A stretch of DNA of 64,000 bases, taken from assembly GCF_020215705.1 (NCBI RefSeq), contig NZ_JAIWNB010000010.1:124001-188000 (forward strand). Reading direction: 5' to 3'. Every line of letters starts with the position of its first letter. Position 1 is the stretch's first letter. The notes beneath the pieces are model-generated. The model saw only the letters and a program-made list of their open reading frames with translations, searched no databases and was not told where the DNA came from. The translations under genes were made by a program, and so were the position numbers. Below, piece after piece: positions 51,491-60,150 of this stretch. The DNA comes from Nonomuraea aurantiaca. Lineage in GTDB: Bacteria; Actinomycetota; Actinomycetes; Streptosporangiales; Streptosporangiaceae.

Positions 51491-52264
51491 ATGAAACTCA
51501 TGATCACCGCTCTCACGGCCGGCGTCGCCGTACTCGTCTCGTCCGTCCCCGCTCAAGCGGCGCCGAAGAACCCCGTCGCGGCGTTGAAGGCGCAGCTCGT
51601 GGCCGGGCACGGGGTCCGTTTCACCGACGTCAGTGCGTTCGTCGGCGCCGTCAACGAGGATCCGCTGGTCCGGCGCACGGGCAGCATCCAGTTCGGCAAG
51701 AAGGGGATCACCGGCTGGGACATCACCGGGAAGTTCTCCAGTCCGTTGTACGACGGGCACAACACCACTCCCGAGCGCACCATCGCGATCGGTGACGTCG
51801 CGTGGGTGTCGGGCGGCACCCTGAGCGAGGACATGCCGAAGGGCAAGACCTGGTTCAAGACGTACAGCAAGATAAACCTCAGCACCATGAGCAGCTGGTT
51901 CGGCCAGGTGGTGAGCCCGGCCGAGCCCGCGACGCTCGCCGCCCTGGTGAAGAACGGCAAGCTCAGCGGGTCCACCTACCGCGGCCAGATCACCTTCACC
52001 CAGCTCTTCAAGATCTCCCCCTGGTTCAGCAGCTCGATCCCGATGCGCTCCGACACCGAGGCCACCGTCACATACGCCCTCAAGGTCGATGCCAAGGGGC
52101 TGCCGAGCCAATTGACCACCACGTGGAAGGCCACGGACTTCCTGGACATCTCCTGGTGGGAGGACAAGGCGGTCACGATCGAGACCCGCTACACCGGCTG
52201 GGGCGCCAAGGTGTCGATCAAGTCGCCGCCCGCGAGCAAGATCACCACCAAGCTCAACGACTGA
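51491..52264 (+). CDS. Secreted protein, paralogue 3 of 3
   Basis: 257-aa exported protein from ATG 51491 (MKLMITALTAGVAVLVSS), signal cleavage near AQA-AP. Same block order as paralogues 1 and 2: NPVAALKAQLVAGHGVRFTD, GITGWDITGKF, TPERTIAIGDVAWVSGG, LKVDAKGLPSQLTTTW, YRGQITFTQLFKISPWF and YTGWGAKVSIKSPPASKI. Shorter C-terminal tail. Followed about 130 bases later by the L,D-transpeptidase gene. Function unknown. Confidence 0.75.
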   Translation: MKLMITALTAGVAVLVSSVPAQAAPKNPVAALKAQLVAGHGVRFTDVSAFVGAVNEDPLVRRTGSIQFGKKGITGWDITGKFSSPLYDGHNTTPERTIAIGDVAWVSGGTLSEDMPKGKTWFKTYSKINLSTMSSWFGQVVSPAEPATLAALVKNGKLSGSTYRGQITFTQLFKISPWFSSSIPMRSDTEATVTYALKVDAKGLPSQLTTTWKATDFLDISWWEDKAVTIETRYTGWGAKVSIKSPPASKITTKLND

Positions 52265-52395
52265 GCCAGGCGTGCCGCAAACCAGGATCCCAAGAGGCGT
52301 TACATGATCGTTATAGCCAGACGACCACGTATGGCATCTTTTGGTTGTCTCACTTATGAGACGCCTGATGCGTAGACATAGTCCTGGAGTAACCC

Positions 52396-53406
52396 TTGAA
52401 TCCCCTCCCCCGGATGCTGGCTCTGGCCGCCCTGATCACCACGGTGGCGGCCTGTAGCACGGAAGGAACGCCTGCCCCGGTGGCTCAGGCCGCCGCCGCC
52501 ACCCCCGTGCACGCGGCCGGCGCCGCCGTGCCGAGGAAGGCCGTACCGAAGAGCCCGGTACAGAAGATCGCGGCGAAGAAGGCCGTGCTGGAGATCGCCG
52601 ACATCACCCCCGAGGGGGAAGCCAAGGAGAAGGTGGGCGTCGGCTTCCCCATCATCGTGACGTTCGACCGCAAGGTGGCCGACAGGGCGGCGGCCGAGGC
52701 CGTCCTGCAGGTGCAGGCGGACCGGCCGGTCGACGGCGCCTGGCGCTGGGTGACGGACCGCAAGGTCGTCTACCGCACCAAGACGTACTACCGTCCGCAC
52801 CAGAAGGTGCAGTTCACCGCCCGCCTCAGCCAGTTGCCCGGCAACGAGGCGACCAAGGACGTCAGCCGGCGCTTCGCCGTCGGCTACTCCAACATCTCGG
52901 TGGTGAACACCCGCAGCCACGTGATGAAGGTCCGGCGCGACGGCAAGCTCGTCAAGTCGATCCCCATCAGCGCGGGCCGCGGCGGCTTGCTGAAGAACGG
53001 CGTGGACGTCTACCTGACCACCAGCGGCACCCACCTCACAATGAACAAGAAGCCCATGGAGACCATGACCTCGGCGTGGATGGGCGTCACCGACCCGAAG
53101 GACCCTCGCTACTACAAGGAGGAGATCCCGTGGGCGGTGCGCATCTCCGACAGCGGCGAGTACGTGCACCAGAGCGCGGGCTACTACCAGTTTCTGGGCC
53201 GGTCCAACCAGAGCCACGGCTGCGTCCGGGCCACTCCGGCGGGCGCCAAGTGGTTCTACGGCATCGCCCAGCGCGGTGACGTCGTGAAGATCACCGGCAC
53301 CAAGCGCAAGCTCGACTGGCGCAACGGGTGGAGCTACTGGCAGCTCAACTGGACCGAGTGGAAGAAGGGCAGCGCCCTCCCGAACGGCGCCCAGCAGAAG
53401 AGCTGA
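52396..53406 (+). CDS. L,D-transpeptidase lipoprotein (YkuD)
   Basis: Cell-wall cross-linking enzyme forming 3-3 peptide bonds. 336 aa from TTG 52396, with GGAG six bases upstream. Lipoprotein signal ending TTVAACS, Ala/Pro/Lys linker, an Ig-like Ldt domain (about 65-165, ADITPEGEAKEKVGVGFPI), and YkuD catalytic domain with HQSAGYYQFLG and SHGCVRATPAG (nucleophile Cys276). Architecture matches mycobacterial LdtMt2-type enzymes. Followed by a hairpin. Confidence 0.93.
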   Translation: MNPLPRMLALAALITTVAACSTEGTPAPVAQAAAATPVHAAGAAVPRKAVPKSPVQKIAAKKAVLEIADITPEGEAKEKVGVGFPIIVTFDRKVADRAAAEAVLQVQADRPVDGAWRWVTDRKVVYRTKTYYRPHQKVQFTARLSQLPGNEATKDVSRRFAVGYSNISVVNTRSHVMKVRRDGKLVKSIPISAGRGGLLKNGVDVYLTTSGTHLTMNKKPMETMTSAWMGVTDPKDPRYYKEEIPWAVRISDSGEYVHQSAGYYQFLGRSNQSHGCVRATPAGAKWFYGIAQRGDVVKITGTKRKLDWRNGWSYWQLNWTEWKKGSALPNGAQQKS

Positions 53407-53412
53407 GCCCCC

Positions 53413-53438
53413 GACCTGCCGGAGCTGTCCGGCAGGTC
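53413..53438. terminator. Hairpin between L,D-transpeptidase and pcrA
   Basis: Perfect 11-bp stem GACCTGCCGGA/TCCGGCAGGTC with a GCTG loop, between convergent genes. It is followed by two further GTCTTCCGGCAG-containing repeats (to about 53490). No U-tract. Confidence 0.65.
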
Positions 53439-53504
53439 TTCCGGCAGACGGGAGCCTTCCGGGTCTTCCGGCAGGTGGGAGCGGCCGGTCAGATCCTTTA
53501 CGGG

Positions 53505-55754
53505 TCAGAGCTTTTCCAGCGGAGCGTAGGCGAGGAGCAGCGTCTTCTCGCCTCCGCTCCCGAAGTCGATCTTGACCTTGGTCTTCTCCGCCACTCCGTC
53601 CACGGACACGACGGTGCCCAGCCCGAACGCGTCGTGCGTCACCCGATCGCCGGGCGTCAGGGTGGGCACCGTGCGGGCGCCTTTCTTCGGCGCCGCCGCC
53701 TGCGCGGGCTCGCGCCGGGTCGCCGCGCTCCAGGCCGACTTCTCCGGCGGGGTACGCCAGTCCAGCAGCTGCACCGGCACCTCGTTGACGAACCGCGAGG
53801 CCGGGTTGAACGACGGTGAGCCCCACGAGCTGCGTACGGCGGCCCGCGTGAGGTAGAGGCGCTTCTGGGCCCTGGTGATCCCCACGTAGGCCAGCCGGCG
53901 CTCCTCCTCCAGCTCCTTCGGCTCGCCCAGCGAGCGGATGTGCGGGAAGACGCCGTCTTCCATCGCGGTCAGGAAGACGACCGGGAACTCCAGCCCCTTG
54001 GCGGTGTGCAGGGTCATCAGCGTGACCACGCCCTGCCCGCCGTCGGCCTCGGGGATCTGGTCGGCGTCGGCCACCAGCGACACCTGCTCCAGGAACTCCA
54101 CCAGCGTGCCCTCGGGATTGGCCTCCTCGAACTCCGAGGCCACCGAGATGAGCTCGTTGAGGTTTTCCAGCCGGGACTCGTCCTGCGGATCCTCCGAAGC
54201 CTCCAGCTCGGCGCGGTAGCCGGTGGCGACCAGGATCTCCTCCGCGAGCGCCGACGGCGGCATGCCCTCGGCCTTGCCGATCAGCCCCTCGATCATCGCG
54301 ACGAACTCGCGCACCGCGTTGAGCGAGCGCGTCGCCATGCCGTACGCCTCCTCGGCCCTGCGCAGCGCCTCCCAGAAGGAGATGCGCTCGCGCGACGAGA
54401 GCGCCTCCAGCATCGCCTCGGCCCGGTCGCCGATGCCGCGCTTGGGCACGTTGAGGATGCGCCGCATGGACACCACGTCGGCGGGGTTGGCCAGCACGCG
54501 CAGGTAGGCCAGCAGGTCCTTGACCTCCTTGCGCTCGTAGAAGCGCACACCCCCGACCACCTTGTAGGGCAGGCCGGTGCGGATGAAGATCTCCTCGAAC
54601 ACCCGGGAGGCCGCGTTGGTGCGGTAGAAGATCGCGACGTCGCCTGCCTTGACGCCCTCCTCGTCGCTGAGCCGATCGACCTCCTGGGCCACGAACATGG
54701 CCTCGTCGTGCTCGTTGTCGGCCACGTAACCGACGATCTTGGGGCCGTCGCCCTGGTCGGACCAGAGGTTCTTCGGCTTGCGCGACTCGTTGCGGGCGAT
54801 GACGGCGTTGGCGGCGGCCAGGATGTTCTGGGTGGAGCGGTAGTTCTGTTCCAGCAGGATCGTGCGCGCGTCGGGGTAGTCGCGCTCGAACTCCAGGATG
54901 TTGCGGATCGTCGCGCCGCGGAAGGCGTAGATCGACTGGTCGGCGTCGCCGACCACGCACAGCTCCGACTGGTCGGCACCCGAACGGACCAGCTCGCCGT
55001 CGGTCGTGCGCAGGTCGGGGCGGCCCACCAGCTCCCTGATCAGGATGTATTGGGCGTGGTTGGTGTCCTGGTATTCGTCGACGAGCACGTGCCTGAACCG
55101 CATCCGGTAGTGCTCGGCCACCTCCGGGAAGAGCTGGAACAGCGTCACCGTGTTCATGATGATGTCGTCGAAGTCCATCGCGCCGGCCTCGGTGAGCTTG
55201 CGCTGGTAGCTCTTGTAGGCCTCGGCGAGCACCTTCTCCAGGTGGGAGCCCGCCTTGTCGAGCGCGGTCTCGTAGTCGACCAGCTCGTTCTTGAAGTTGC
55301 TCACCTGGGCGGAGAACGACCGCGGCGGGTAGCGCTTGGGGTCGAGGTCCATCTCCCTGCACACCATCGCCATCAGCCGCTGCGAGTCGGCCTGGTCGTA
55401 GATGGAGAAACTGGAGGGGAACCCGAGCCGCTTGGCCTCGCGGCGCAGGATGCGCATGCAGGCGCTGTGGAACGTCATCACCCACATCGCCTTCGACCTG
55501 GGCCCGACGAGCCGGTCGATGCGCTCCTTCATCTCGCGCGCGGCCTTGTTGGTGAAGGTGATGGCCAGGATCTCGCCCGGATGCACCTCACGCTCGGCGA
55601 GCAGGTAGGCGATGCGATGGGTGAGCACCCGCGTCTTTCCCGACCCCGCCCCCGCCACGATCAGCAGCGGACCGCCGTGATGGATCACGGCCTCCCGCTG
55701 TTGCGGGTTGAGGCCATCGAGCAAGGGGTGGTCAACAGAGACTTGGGTCGGCAC
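53505..55754 (-). CDS. pcrA: ATP-dependent DNA helicase PcrA/UvrD
   Basis: Superfamily 1A 3'-5' helicase for repair and replication. 749 aa from ATG 55754 (MPTQVSVDHPLLDGLNPQQ). Q motif LNPQQREAV, Walker A AGAGSGKTRVLTHR, motif II VDEYQDTN, motif III DADQSIYAFRGA, motif IV-V EQNYRST and TLHTAKGLEFPVVF, motif VI EERRLAYVGITRAQ. C-terminal Tudor-like tail (LTPGDRVTHDAFGLGTVVSVDG) as in PcrA. Ordinary core gene; equivalent of SCO4797. Confidence 0.97.
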   Translation of the reverse strand: MPTQVSVDHPLLDGLNPQQREAVIHHGGPLLIVAGAGSGKTRVLTHRIAYLLAEREVHPGEILAITFTNKAAREMKERIDRLVGPRSKAMWVMTFHSACMRILRREAKRLGFPSSFSIYDQADSQRLMAMVCREMDLDPKRYPPRSFSAQVSNFKNELVDYETALDKAGSHLEKVLAEAYKSYQRKLTEAGAMDFDDIIMNTVTLFQLFPEVAEHYRMRFRHVLVDEYQDTNHAQYILIRELVGRPDLRTTDGELVRSGADQSELCVVGDADQSIYAFRGATIRNILEFERDYPDARTILLEQNYRSTQNILAAANAVIARNESRKPKNLWSDQGDGPKIVGYVADNEHDEAMFVAQEVDRLSDEEGVKAGDVAIFYRTNAASRVFEEIFIRTGLPYKVVGGVRFYERKEVKDLLAYLRVLANPADVVSMRRILNVPKRGIGDRAEAMLEALSSRERISFWEALRRAEEAYGMATRSLNAVREFVAMIEGLIGKAEGMPPSALAEEILVATGYRAELEASEDPQDESRLENLNELISVASEFEEANPEGTLVEFLEQVSLVADADQIPEADGGQGVVTLMTLHTAKGLEFPVVFLTAMEDGVFPHIRSLGEPKELEEERRLAYVGITRAQKRLYLTRAAVRSSWGSPSFNPASRFVNEVPVQLLDWRTPPEKSAWSAATRREPAQAAAPKKGARTVPTLTPGDRVTHDAFGLGTVVSVDGVAEKTKVKIDFGSGGEKTLLLAYAPLEKL

Positions 55755-55987
55755 GCACCCAGGTTAAGACTCTCCACCGACAAACGGCGCCTCGACGCCT
55801 GGAATCCCACCCCCAAAAAACCGACAATCCACTCCAAACCCCTGGACCGCGGCCCCCGCCACCGCAGCCCATCCGCCTGGCCGCCCGGAAACCGTGACGG
55901 CGGATCCATCGATCGCCGGCGCCGGCAGCCCGGAATGTCGGCCGCGAACCGCTGGTTGTCGTCAGTGAACGATCCGAAAGGGAGAAG

Positions 55988-56707
55988 ATGCTCGCCGACA
56001 ACGAGATCAACCGGGTACTTGTCGTGACCGCGCACCCCGACGACGCCGACTTCGGCGCCGCGGGCACGGTCGCCCTCTTCGTCGATCGGGGGGTCGAGGT
56101 CACCTACCTGCTGGTCACGGACGGCGACGCGGGCGGCAACGAACGTACGCTCGACAACACCGGCATGGCCGAACTACGCAGAGCCGAACAGACGGCCGCC
56201 GCCAAGGCGGTGGGCGTCACGGACGTCCGCTTCCTCGGCCACGCGGACGGCACGGTGGTGCCGTCGCTGGAGCTGCGCAAGGACATCGCCAGGGTCATCC
56301 GCCAGGTACGCCCCGACCTGGTGATCACCCACCACCCCGACCGCAACTACCAGTTCATCGCCCCCAGTCACCCCGACCACCGCGCGGTGGGCGGCTCCAC
56401 CCTCGACGCCGTCTACCCCGACGCGCGCAACCCGTACGCCTTCCCCGAGTTGGTCAAGGACGAGGGCCTGGACGCCTGGACGGTCCGTGAGGTCTGGCTC
56501 ATGGGCGGCTCCACCCCCAACCATTGGACGGACATCACAGAGGCGATCGACCGCAAGCTGGCGGCCCTGCTGTCGCACGTCAGCCAGGTGGGACACGTGG
56601 AGGGCTTCGCCGACTTCGTGAAGACCCGCTTCGCCGCGTGGGCCGAACAGGCCGGCTTCGGCGAGGGCCACTACGCGGAGGGCTTCCAAACCGTCACAAC
56701 GGCCTGA
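55988..56707 (+). CDS. PIG-L family deacetylase
   Basis: 239-aa zinc deacetylase of the LmbE/MshB/PIG-L fold. ATG 55988 follows AAGGGAGAAG. Zinc-site motif AHPDDADFG near residue 16, TDGDAGGNER, and the second-site SHPDHRAVG. No N-terminal signal. Members deacetylate GlcNAc-containing conjugates; MshB (mycothiol) and bacillithiol enzymes are in this family, but this sequence is not clearly MshB. Monocistronic. Confidence 0.88.
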   Translation: MLADNEINRVLVVTAHPDDADFGAAGTVALFVDRGVEVTYLLVTDGDAGGNERTLDNTGMAELRRAEQTAAAKAVGVTDVRFLGHADGTVVPSLELRKDIARVIRQVRPDLVITHHPDRNYQFIAPSHPDHRAVGGSTLDAVYPDARNPYAFPELVKDEGLDAWTVREVWLMGGSTPNHWTDITEAIDRKLAALLSHVSQVGHVEGFADFVKTRFAAWAEQAGFGEGHYAEGFQTVTTA

Positions 56708-56783
56708 CCCCCCTCCGGGCCATCCCCCTGAGCCGGATGTAACCCCCGCGGAGCGATTGCGCGCGTCCTTCACCAGCCGCCCC

Positions 56784-57011
56784 TCAGTGGTGGGGCAGCT
56801 GCGGGTACACCACAAGAAAGAAGATGACGAGAGCCACGACGGCGATGATGACTTGCGTCCCGAGGCTCAGGTCGTCCTTGTCGCTGTTACGGCGGGCACG
56901 CCATTCTTCGCGATCGCGCCTGCGCGCCGACTCGTCGGTGGAGCGCCGGACCATTTCCCGCTGGTGGTCTATCCGCCGGGAGCTCTCCCGCTGGTAGTCA
57001 TCGAAAGGCAT
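56784..57011 (-). CDS. Small membrane protein with charged N-terminus
   Basis: 75-aa protein from ATG 57011 (MPFDDYQRESSRRID), with AAGGAG eight bases upstream. The first 45 residues are very rich in Arg, Asp and Glu and may form a coiled-coil; a single transmembrane helix (TQVIIAVVALVIFFLVVY) is near the C-terminus, ending PQLPHH. Unknown family. It follows the lectin-like gene by 54 bases on the same strand and could be co-transcribed with it. Confidence 0.68.
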   Translation of the reverse strand: MPFDDYQRESSRRIDHQREMVRRSTDESARRRDREEWRARRNSDKDDLSLGTQVIIAVVALVIFFLVVYPQLPHH

Positions 57012-57065
57012 CTGCTCACTCCTTCTGAGTTGCGCCACCTGGCTGCCCCGCCTACGAGACACGCC

Positions 57066-58106
57066 CTAATCGCGGCCGTATATCCGAATACGGAAGTTCC
57101 ACTGTCCGGAGTTGTCGGACAGATCGGGGTCGTTGACGCCGAACAGCAGCCGGACGGGCCGGGCGTCGGTCCAGAGCATGCATCCGCCGAGGGCCGTCGC
57201 CTGCACGGGATCGCCTATCCAGCCGACCGGGTTGTTGTTGAAGCGCAGGATGGGCGACAACTCGAACAGGTCGGGGTACGGCCAGCCGGTGGCGGCGGCC
57301 GGTCTGCTGGTGCCGTTGGGACCGTGGTCGGCGAAGAAGTAGTCCATGCGGGCTCTGCTCGCGTAATCGGGTTCGAGGCGCAGGACGTCCCCTTGCCTCA
57401 GGAAGTTGCCCGGCGTAGGCCCCGTGGGGAAACTGCCGAAACTGCCGTTGCCGGCGACTCCCAGGGAGGTGTCGGCCCGATCCCGCGGCCCGGTCGCCGG
57501 CAGGTTCCGGCCGCACCTGTCCATGGGGCCGGTGGTCGGGGCGGATGCCTTCCAGATCAGCACGTGGAAGGTCCAGGCGCCGTGGTTGTCGCCCGTCTTG
57601 GGGTCGTTCACGCCGAAGGAGAACCTGGCCGGGGCGTTGTCCTGGAAGACCGTGCAGTGATTGAACGCGGTCGCCTGCCGCGCGTCGCTCGTCCAGCCTC
57701 CGGGTTTGTTGTTGAAGCGCAGCACGGCCGAGTACTGGGCCAGGCCGGGGTAGGGCCATCCCTGGGTCGCGACCTGCCCGTTGCCGTCGGGGCCGAGGCT
57801 GCCGCCCTCCCAGTCGTCAGGATCCACTCGCGAACTCATGTCCGGGATGATCTGGAACACGTCACCCGGCTCGATGATGTTGCTCGGGTCGCGGCCAACG
57901 GGGACCCCGCCGCCGCCGTTGCCCCAAACGAGCAGGTGCGGGATGTCGTGGTTCGCGACCTGGCCCTCGGTACATCGGCGCATCGCGTCGAGGGGGCTGG
58001 CGTAGGCGGGCACCTCCGTCACCGCCGTCACCGCCGTCAGCGTGGTGGTGACGAGCAGCGCGGCTCCCGCCAGGCGTAATCCGAAACGGATAGTTCCTCG
58101 CGTCAT
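57066..58106 (-). CDS. Secreted tandem LecA/PA-IL-like lectin protein
   Basis: 346-aa exported protein from ATG 58106 (MTRGTIRFGLRLAGA), signal cut near YAS-PL. Two homologous halves of about 145 residues: each has GDVFQIIPD/GDVLRLEPD, GWPYPxL, SxxLRFNNxPxGW, QATA...C, and ends FGVNDPKTGDNHGAWTFHV or FGVNDPDLSDNSGQWNFRI. The pattern (GDV..., then ND...DN(S/H)G...) resembles the Ca2+- and galactose-binding site of Pseudomonas LecA (PA-IL). The match is by eye and remote. Divergent from a LuxR-type regulator; co-directional with a small membrane protein downstream. Confidence 0.65.
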   Translation of the reverse strand: MTRGTIRFGLRLAGAALLVTTTLTAVTAVTEVPAYASPLDAMRRCTEGQVANHDIPHLLVWGNGGGGVPVGRDPSNIIEPGDVFQIIPDMSSRVDPDDWEGGSLGPDGNGQVATQGWPYPGLAQYSAVLRFNNKPGGWTSDARQATAFNHCTVFQDNAPARFSFGVNDPKTGDNHGAWTFHVLIWKASAPTTGPMDRCGRNLPATGPRDRADTSLGVAGNGSFGSFPTGPTPGNFLRQGDVLRLEPDYASRARMDYFFADHGPNGTSRPAAATGWPYPDLFELSPILRFNNNPVGWIGDPVQATALGGCMLWTDARPVRLLFGVNDPDLSDNSGQWNFRIRIYGRD

Positions 58107-58140
58107 GTCCCACACTGTCCCGCCGCTCGGCCGTGCCGGT

Positions 58141-58169
58141 GAATACGAAGAAGTGCGTACTTCCTATTC
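58141..58169. promoter_or_regulatory. Dyad between lectin and LuxR genes
   Basis: GAAGT-GCGT-ACTTC (58150-58163... centred at 58156), with nearby outer GAATA (58141) and TATTC (58165) arms, in the 86-base region between divergent genes. Plausible binding site of the LuxR protein. Confidence 0.5.
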
Positions 58170-58207
58170 GCCGTGCCAGATGGTAATCGTTCATGCACAA
58201 TGCGCCC

Positions 58208-58981
58208 ATGACGTCTTTGTTCAGGGAGGATGGCAGACGCATTCACGACCTGGCGATGGACATCCTCACGGCGAGGGAGCCGGTACGCGTCTGGCCCCTG
58301 CTGATGGAGCGGCTGACGACGGACCTGCCGGGAGATCTGGCGGTGCTCATCGACCTGGATTGGGCGGCGGGCACCGGGCACGCGCTGACCGGGTCGCCCG
58401 ACTGGTTGCACCAAGCACCGCTGGACGCCCTCATCCATTCCCACATGCGTGCGCACCCGCTGCTCCGTCACTACGCACGAACCGGAGACCGAACACCTCT
58501 GGCCATGGACGACGTCGCCGACGGCGACTGGTGGAGGAGCGAGGCCTACCACGCGGGCAGGGCGGCGATCGGCATCGACCGCCAGCTCGCCCTGCCTCTG
58601 GACTCCCGGCCCGGTCAGATCCGCGGCGTCATCATGAGCCGCGATGGCACCGGCTACAGCGGCCGGGATCTCGAATACGCCGGTCTCGCGCGTTCACTCC
58701 TCAACACGGTCGACGCACACGAGAAGGTGGTGTTCCGCCTGTCCGAGCTCGCGGACCCGGCCGAGCACAGGATCACCCTGCGCGAGATGGCGGTTCTGAT
58801 GCTCCTGAGCGAAGGGCTGACCGCGTACGCCATCGGCCGCCGGCTCAGCATCAAGGAGGCGACGGTGAACAAGCACAAGGAGAACCTCTACCGCAAGCTG
58901 GGCGTGCACGACCGGGTGATGGCGCTGCAGAAGGCCCGCTCGCTCGGCCTCCTCCCATCCGGCCGCGCCAACCCGCCGTGA
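58208..58981 (+). CDS. LuxR family transcriptional regulator
   Basis: 257-aa regulator. An unassigned sensor-like N-terminal domain (1-190, perhaps GAF-like) is followed by a LuxR helix-turn-helix (about 190-250, ITLREMAVLMLLSEGLTAYAIGRRLSIKEATVNKHKENLYRKL). ATG 58208 (MTSLFREDGR) is used; ATG 58193 adds five residues and neither has a ribosome site. Divergent from the lectin-like gene and likely its regulator. No receiver domain, so it is not a classical response regulator. Confidence 0.85.
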   Translation: MTSLFREDGRRIHDLAMDILTAREPVRVWPLLMERLTTDLPGDLAVLIDLDWAAGTGHALTGSPDWLHQAPLDALIHSHMRAHPLLRHYARTGDRTPLAMDDVADGDWWRSEAYHAGRAAIGIDRQLALPLDSRPGQIRGVIMSRDGTGYSGRDLEYAGLARSLLNTVDAHEKVVFRLSELADPAEHRITLREMAVLMLLSEGLTAYAIGRRLSIKEATVNKHKENLYRKLGVHDRVMALQKARSLGLLPSGRANPP

Positions 58982-59012
58982 GTCGACGTCGAGCCGACGA
59001 CTCGGAGCGATC

Positions 59013-59708
59013 TCATTTGGTGGGCGCGGGCGGCTTTCCGGCGATTCGGGCGAAGAGGTAGCCGAGAGAGTTGGTCGCCAGGTGCAGCATGGTCGGGGCC
59101 GTCAAGCCGCCTTGGCGGCGTAGTTCGCAGAACAGGACGCCTGCGGCGGCCGTCGACGCCACACTGCCCGCCACCACGCGGGCCGTGTCCAGGCGGCCGG
59201 GGGTCTCGCCGGCCGCCAGGGCGCCGAGTGCCGGGTTGGCGCGGGACATGTCGATGGCCGGGAGGATGTGCCACAGCCCGAACAGCACCGACGACACCGC
59301 TGTCGCGGCGACGGTCCCGTGGGTACGGCGAAGCATGCCGTACAGGACGCCGCGGAAACCCATCTCCTCCAGCAGGACCGTGCCCAGAGGGACCTGGACC
59401 AGCGCCTCCTCCAGGACGCGTGCGCGCGACAGCGACAGGGCGCGGTCGTCCTGGAACAGCGGCCGGGTGCGTGGCATCGCGACCCCGGCCGTGTAGACGG
59501 CGGCGACACCCGCTGCCAGGGCGCCGCCGATCGCCGCGCCCCTTGGCCCGTGCTCGAACCCGAGCTCCTGCCATGACACCCCGGACCGTCGCGCCATCGC
59601 CACCAGGGCGGCGGTCGCGGCGGCGGAGGTCAGGGGGGCGAGGCGGGGCGCCACCCGGTTGTTGAGGACGTTGGCCACGGCCAGCACGGCGATCGAGCGA
59701 AGCAGCAC
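59013..59708 (-). CDS. CPBP family intramembrane glutamic endopeptidase
   Basis: 231-aa membrane protease of the CAAX/bacteriocin-processing (Rce1-like) family. GTG 59708 start (MLLRSIAVLAV). Catalytic motifs: EEMGFRGVLYG (Glu-Glu-x-x-x-Arg), FGLWHILPA (His), and HLATNSLGYL (His-Asn). Six to seven hydrophobic segments. In actinomycetes these are often of unknown target. Convergent with the LuxR gene. Confidence 0.88.
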   Translation of the reverse strand: MLLRSIAVLAVANVLNNRVAPRLAPLTSAAATAALVAMARRSGVSWQELGFEHGPRGAAIGGALAAGVAAVYTAGVAMPRTRPLFQDDRALSLSRARVLEEALVQVPLGTVLLEEMGFRGVLYGMLRRTHGTVAATAVSSVLFGLWHILPAIDMSRANPALGALAAGETPGRLDTARVVAGSVASTAAAGVLFCELRRQGGLTAPTMLHLATNSLGYLFARIAGKPPAPTK

Positions 59709-59784
59709 TCCTGCAGGCTACGTCGCCCTCGCCCGTCACGGGCCGTGCCAGGCGCAGCCCACACGTGGCCCACGATGCTCGGCG

Positions 59785-60066
59785 CTAGCTGGCGGCTGGG
59801 CTGCGCCAGCCGGAGGGGAAGCGGGAGCGTCGGCGCTCCTCCGGGGTCAGGCCGCCCCAGATGCCGTCCGTTTCCCCTGCCGTCAGCGCGTAGGAGCGGC
59901 ACTCGGTCAGGACCTGGCAGGTGGCGCAGACCGCTTTGGCGCGGGCCTCCTGGGTGGCGGAGGGCGCGAGCGGGAAGAACAGCTCAGGATCACTGGATCT
60001 GCAGGCACCCCCGCGCAGCCAGCCGATCTCTCCCAATGGCATGGGACAACGGTATGCCGACGTCAT
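59785..60066 (-). CDS. WhiB family iron-sulfur regulator
   Basis: 93-aa Wbl protein binding a [4Fe-4S] cluster via four cysteines: one in RGGACRSSDPELFF, the pair CATC in KAVCATCQVLTEC, and the last of that block. The GIWGGLTPEERR turn and basic tail follow, as in all Wbl proteins. ATG 60066 (MTSAYRCPMPLGEIG) is chosen; an ATG at 60042 (MPLGEIGWL) is possible. Probably a redox- or NO-responsive transcription partner of sigma factors. Monocistronic. Confidence 0.92.
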   Translation of the reverse strand: MTSAYRCPMPLGEIGWLRGGACRSSDPELFFPLAPSATQEARAKAVCATCQVLTECRSYALTAGETDGIWGGLTPEERRRSRFPSGWRSPAAS

Positions 60067-60150
60067 GATCGGCCGCATCATCCTTTGGGTTGACACGCGC
60101 ATACATCCCCAGCAGGCCCTCGCCCATCAACCGCGAACCCCGACAAAAGA

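Noticed and set aside
53940..56027. 695-codon plus-strand frame opposite pcrA
   Set aside because: Composition (Leu/Val/Arg/His-rich, no motifs) is that of antisense to a real helicase gene.
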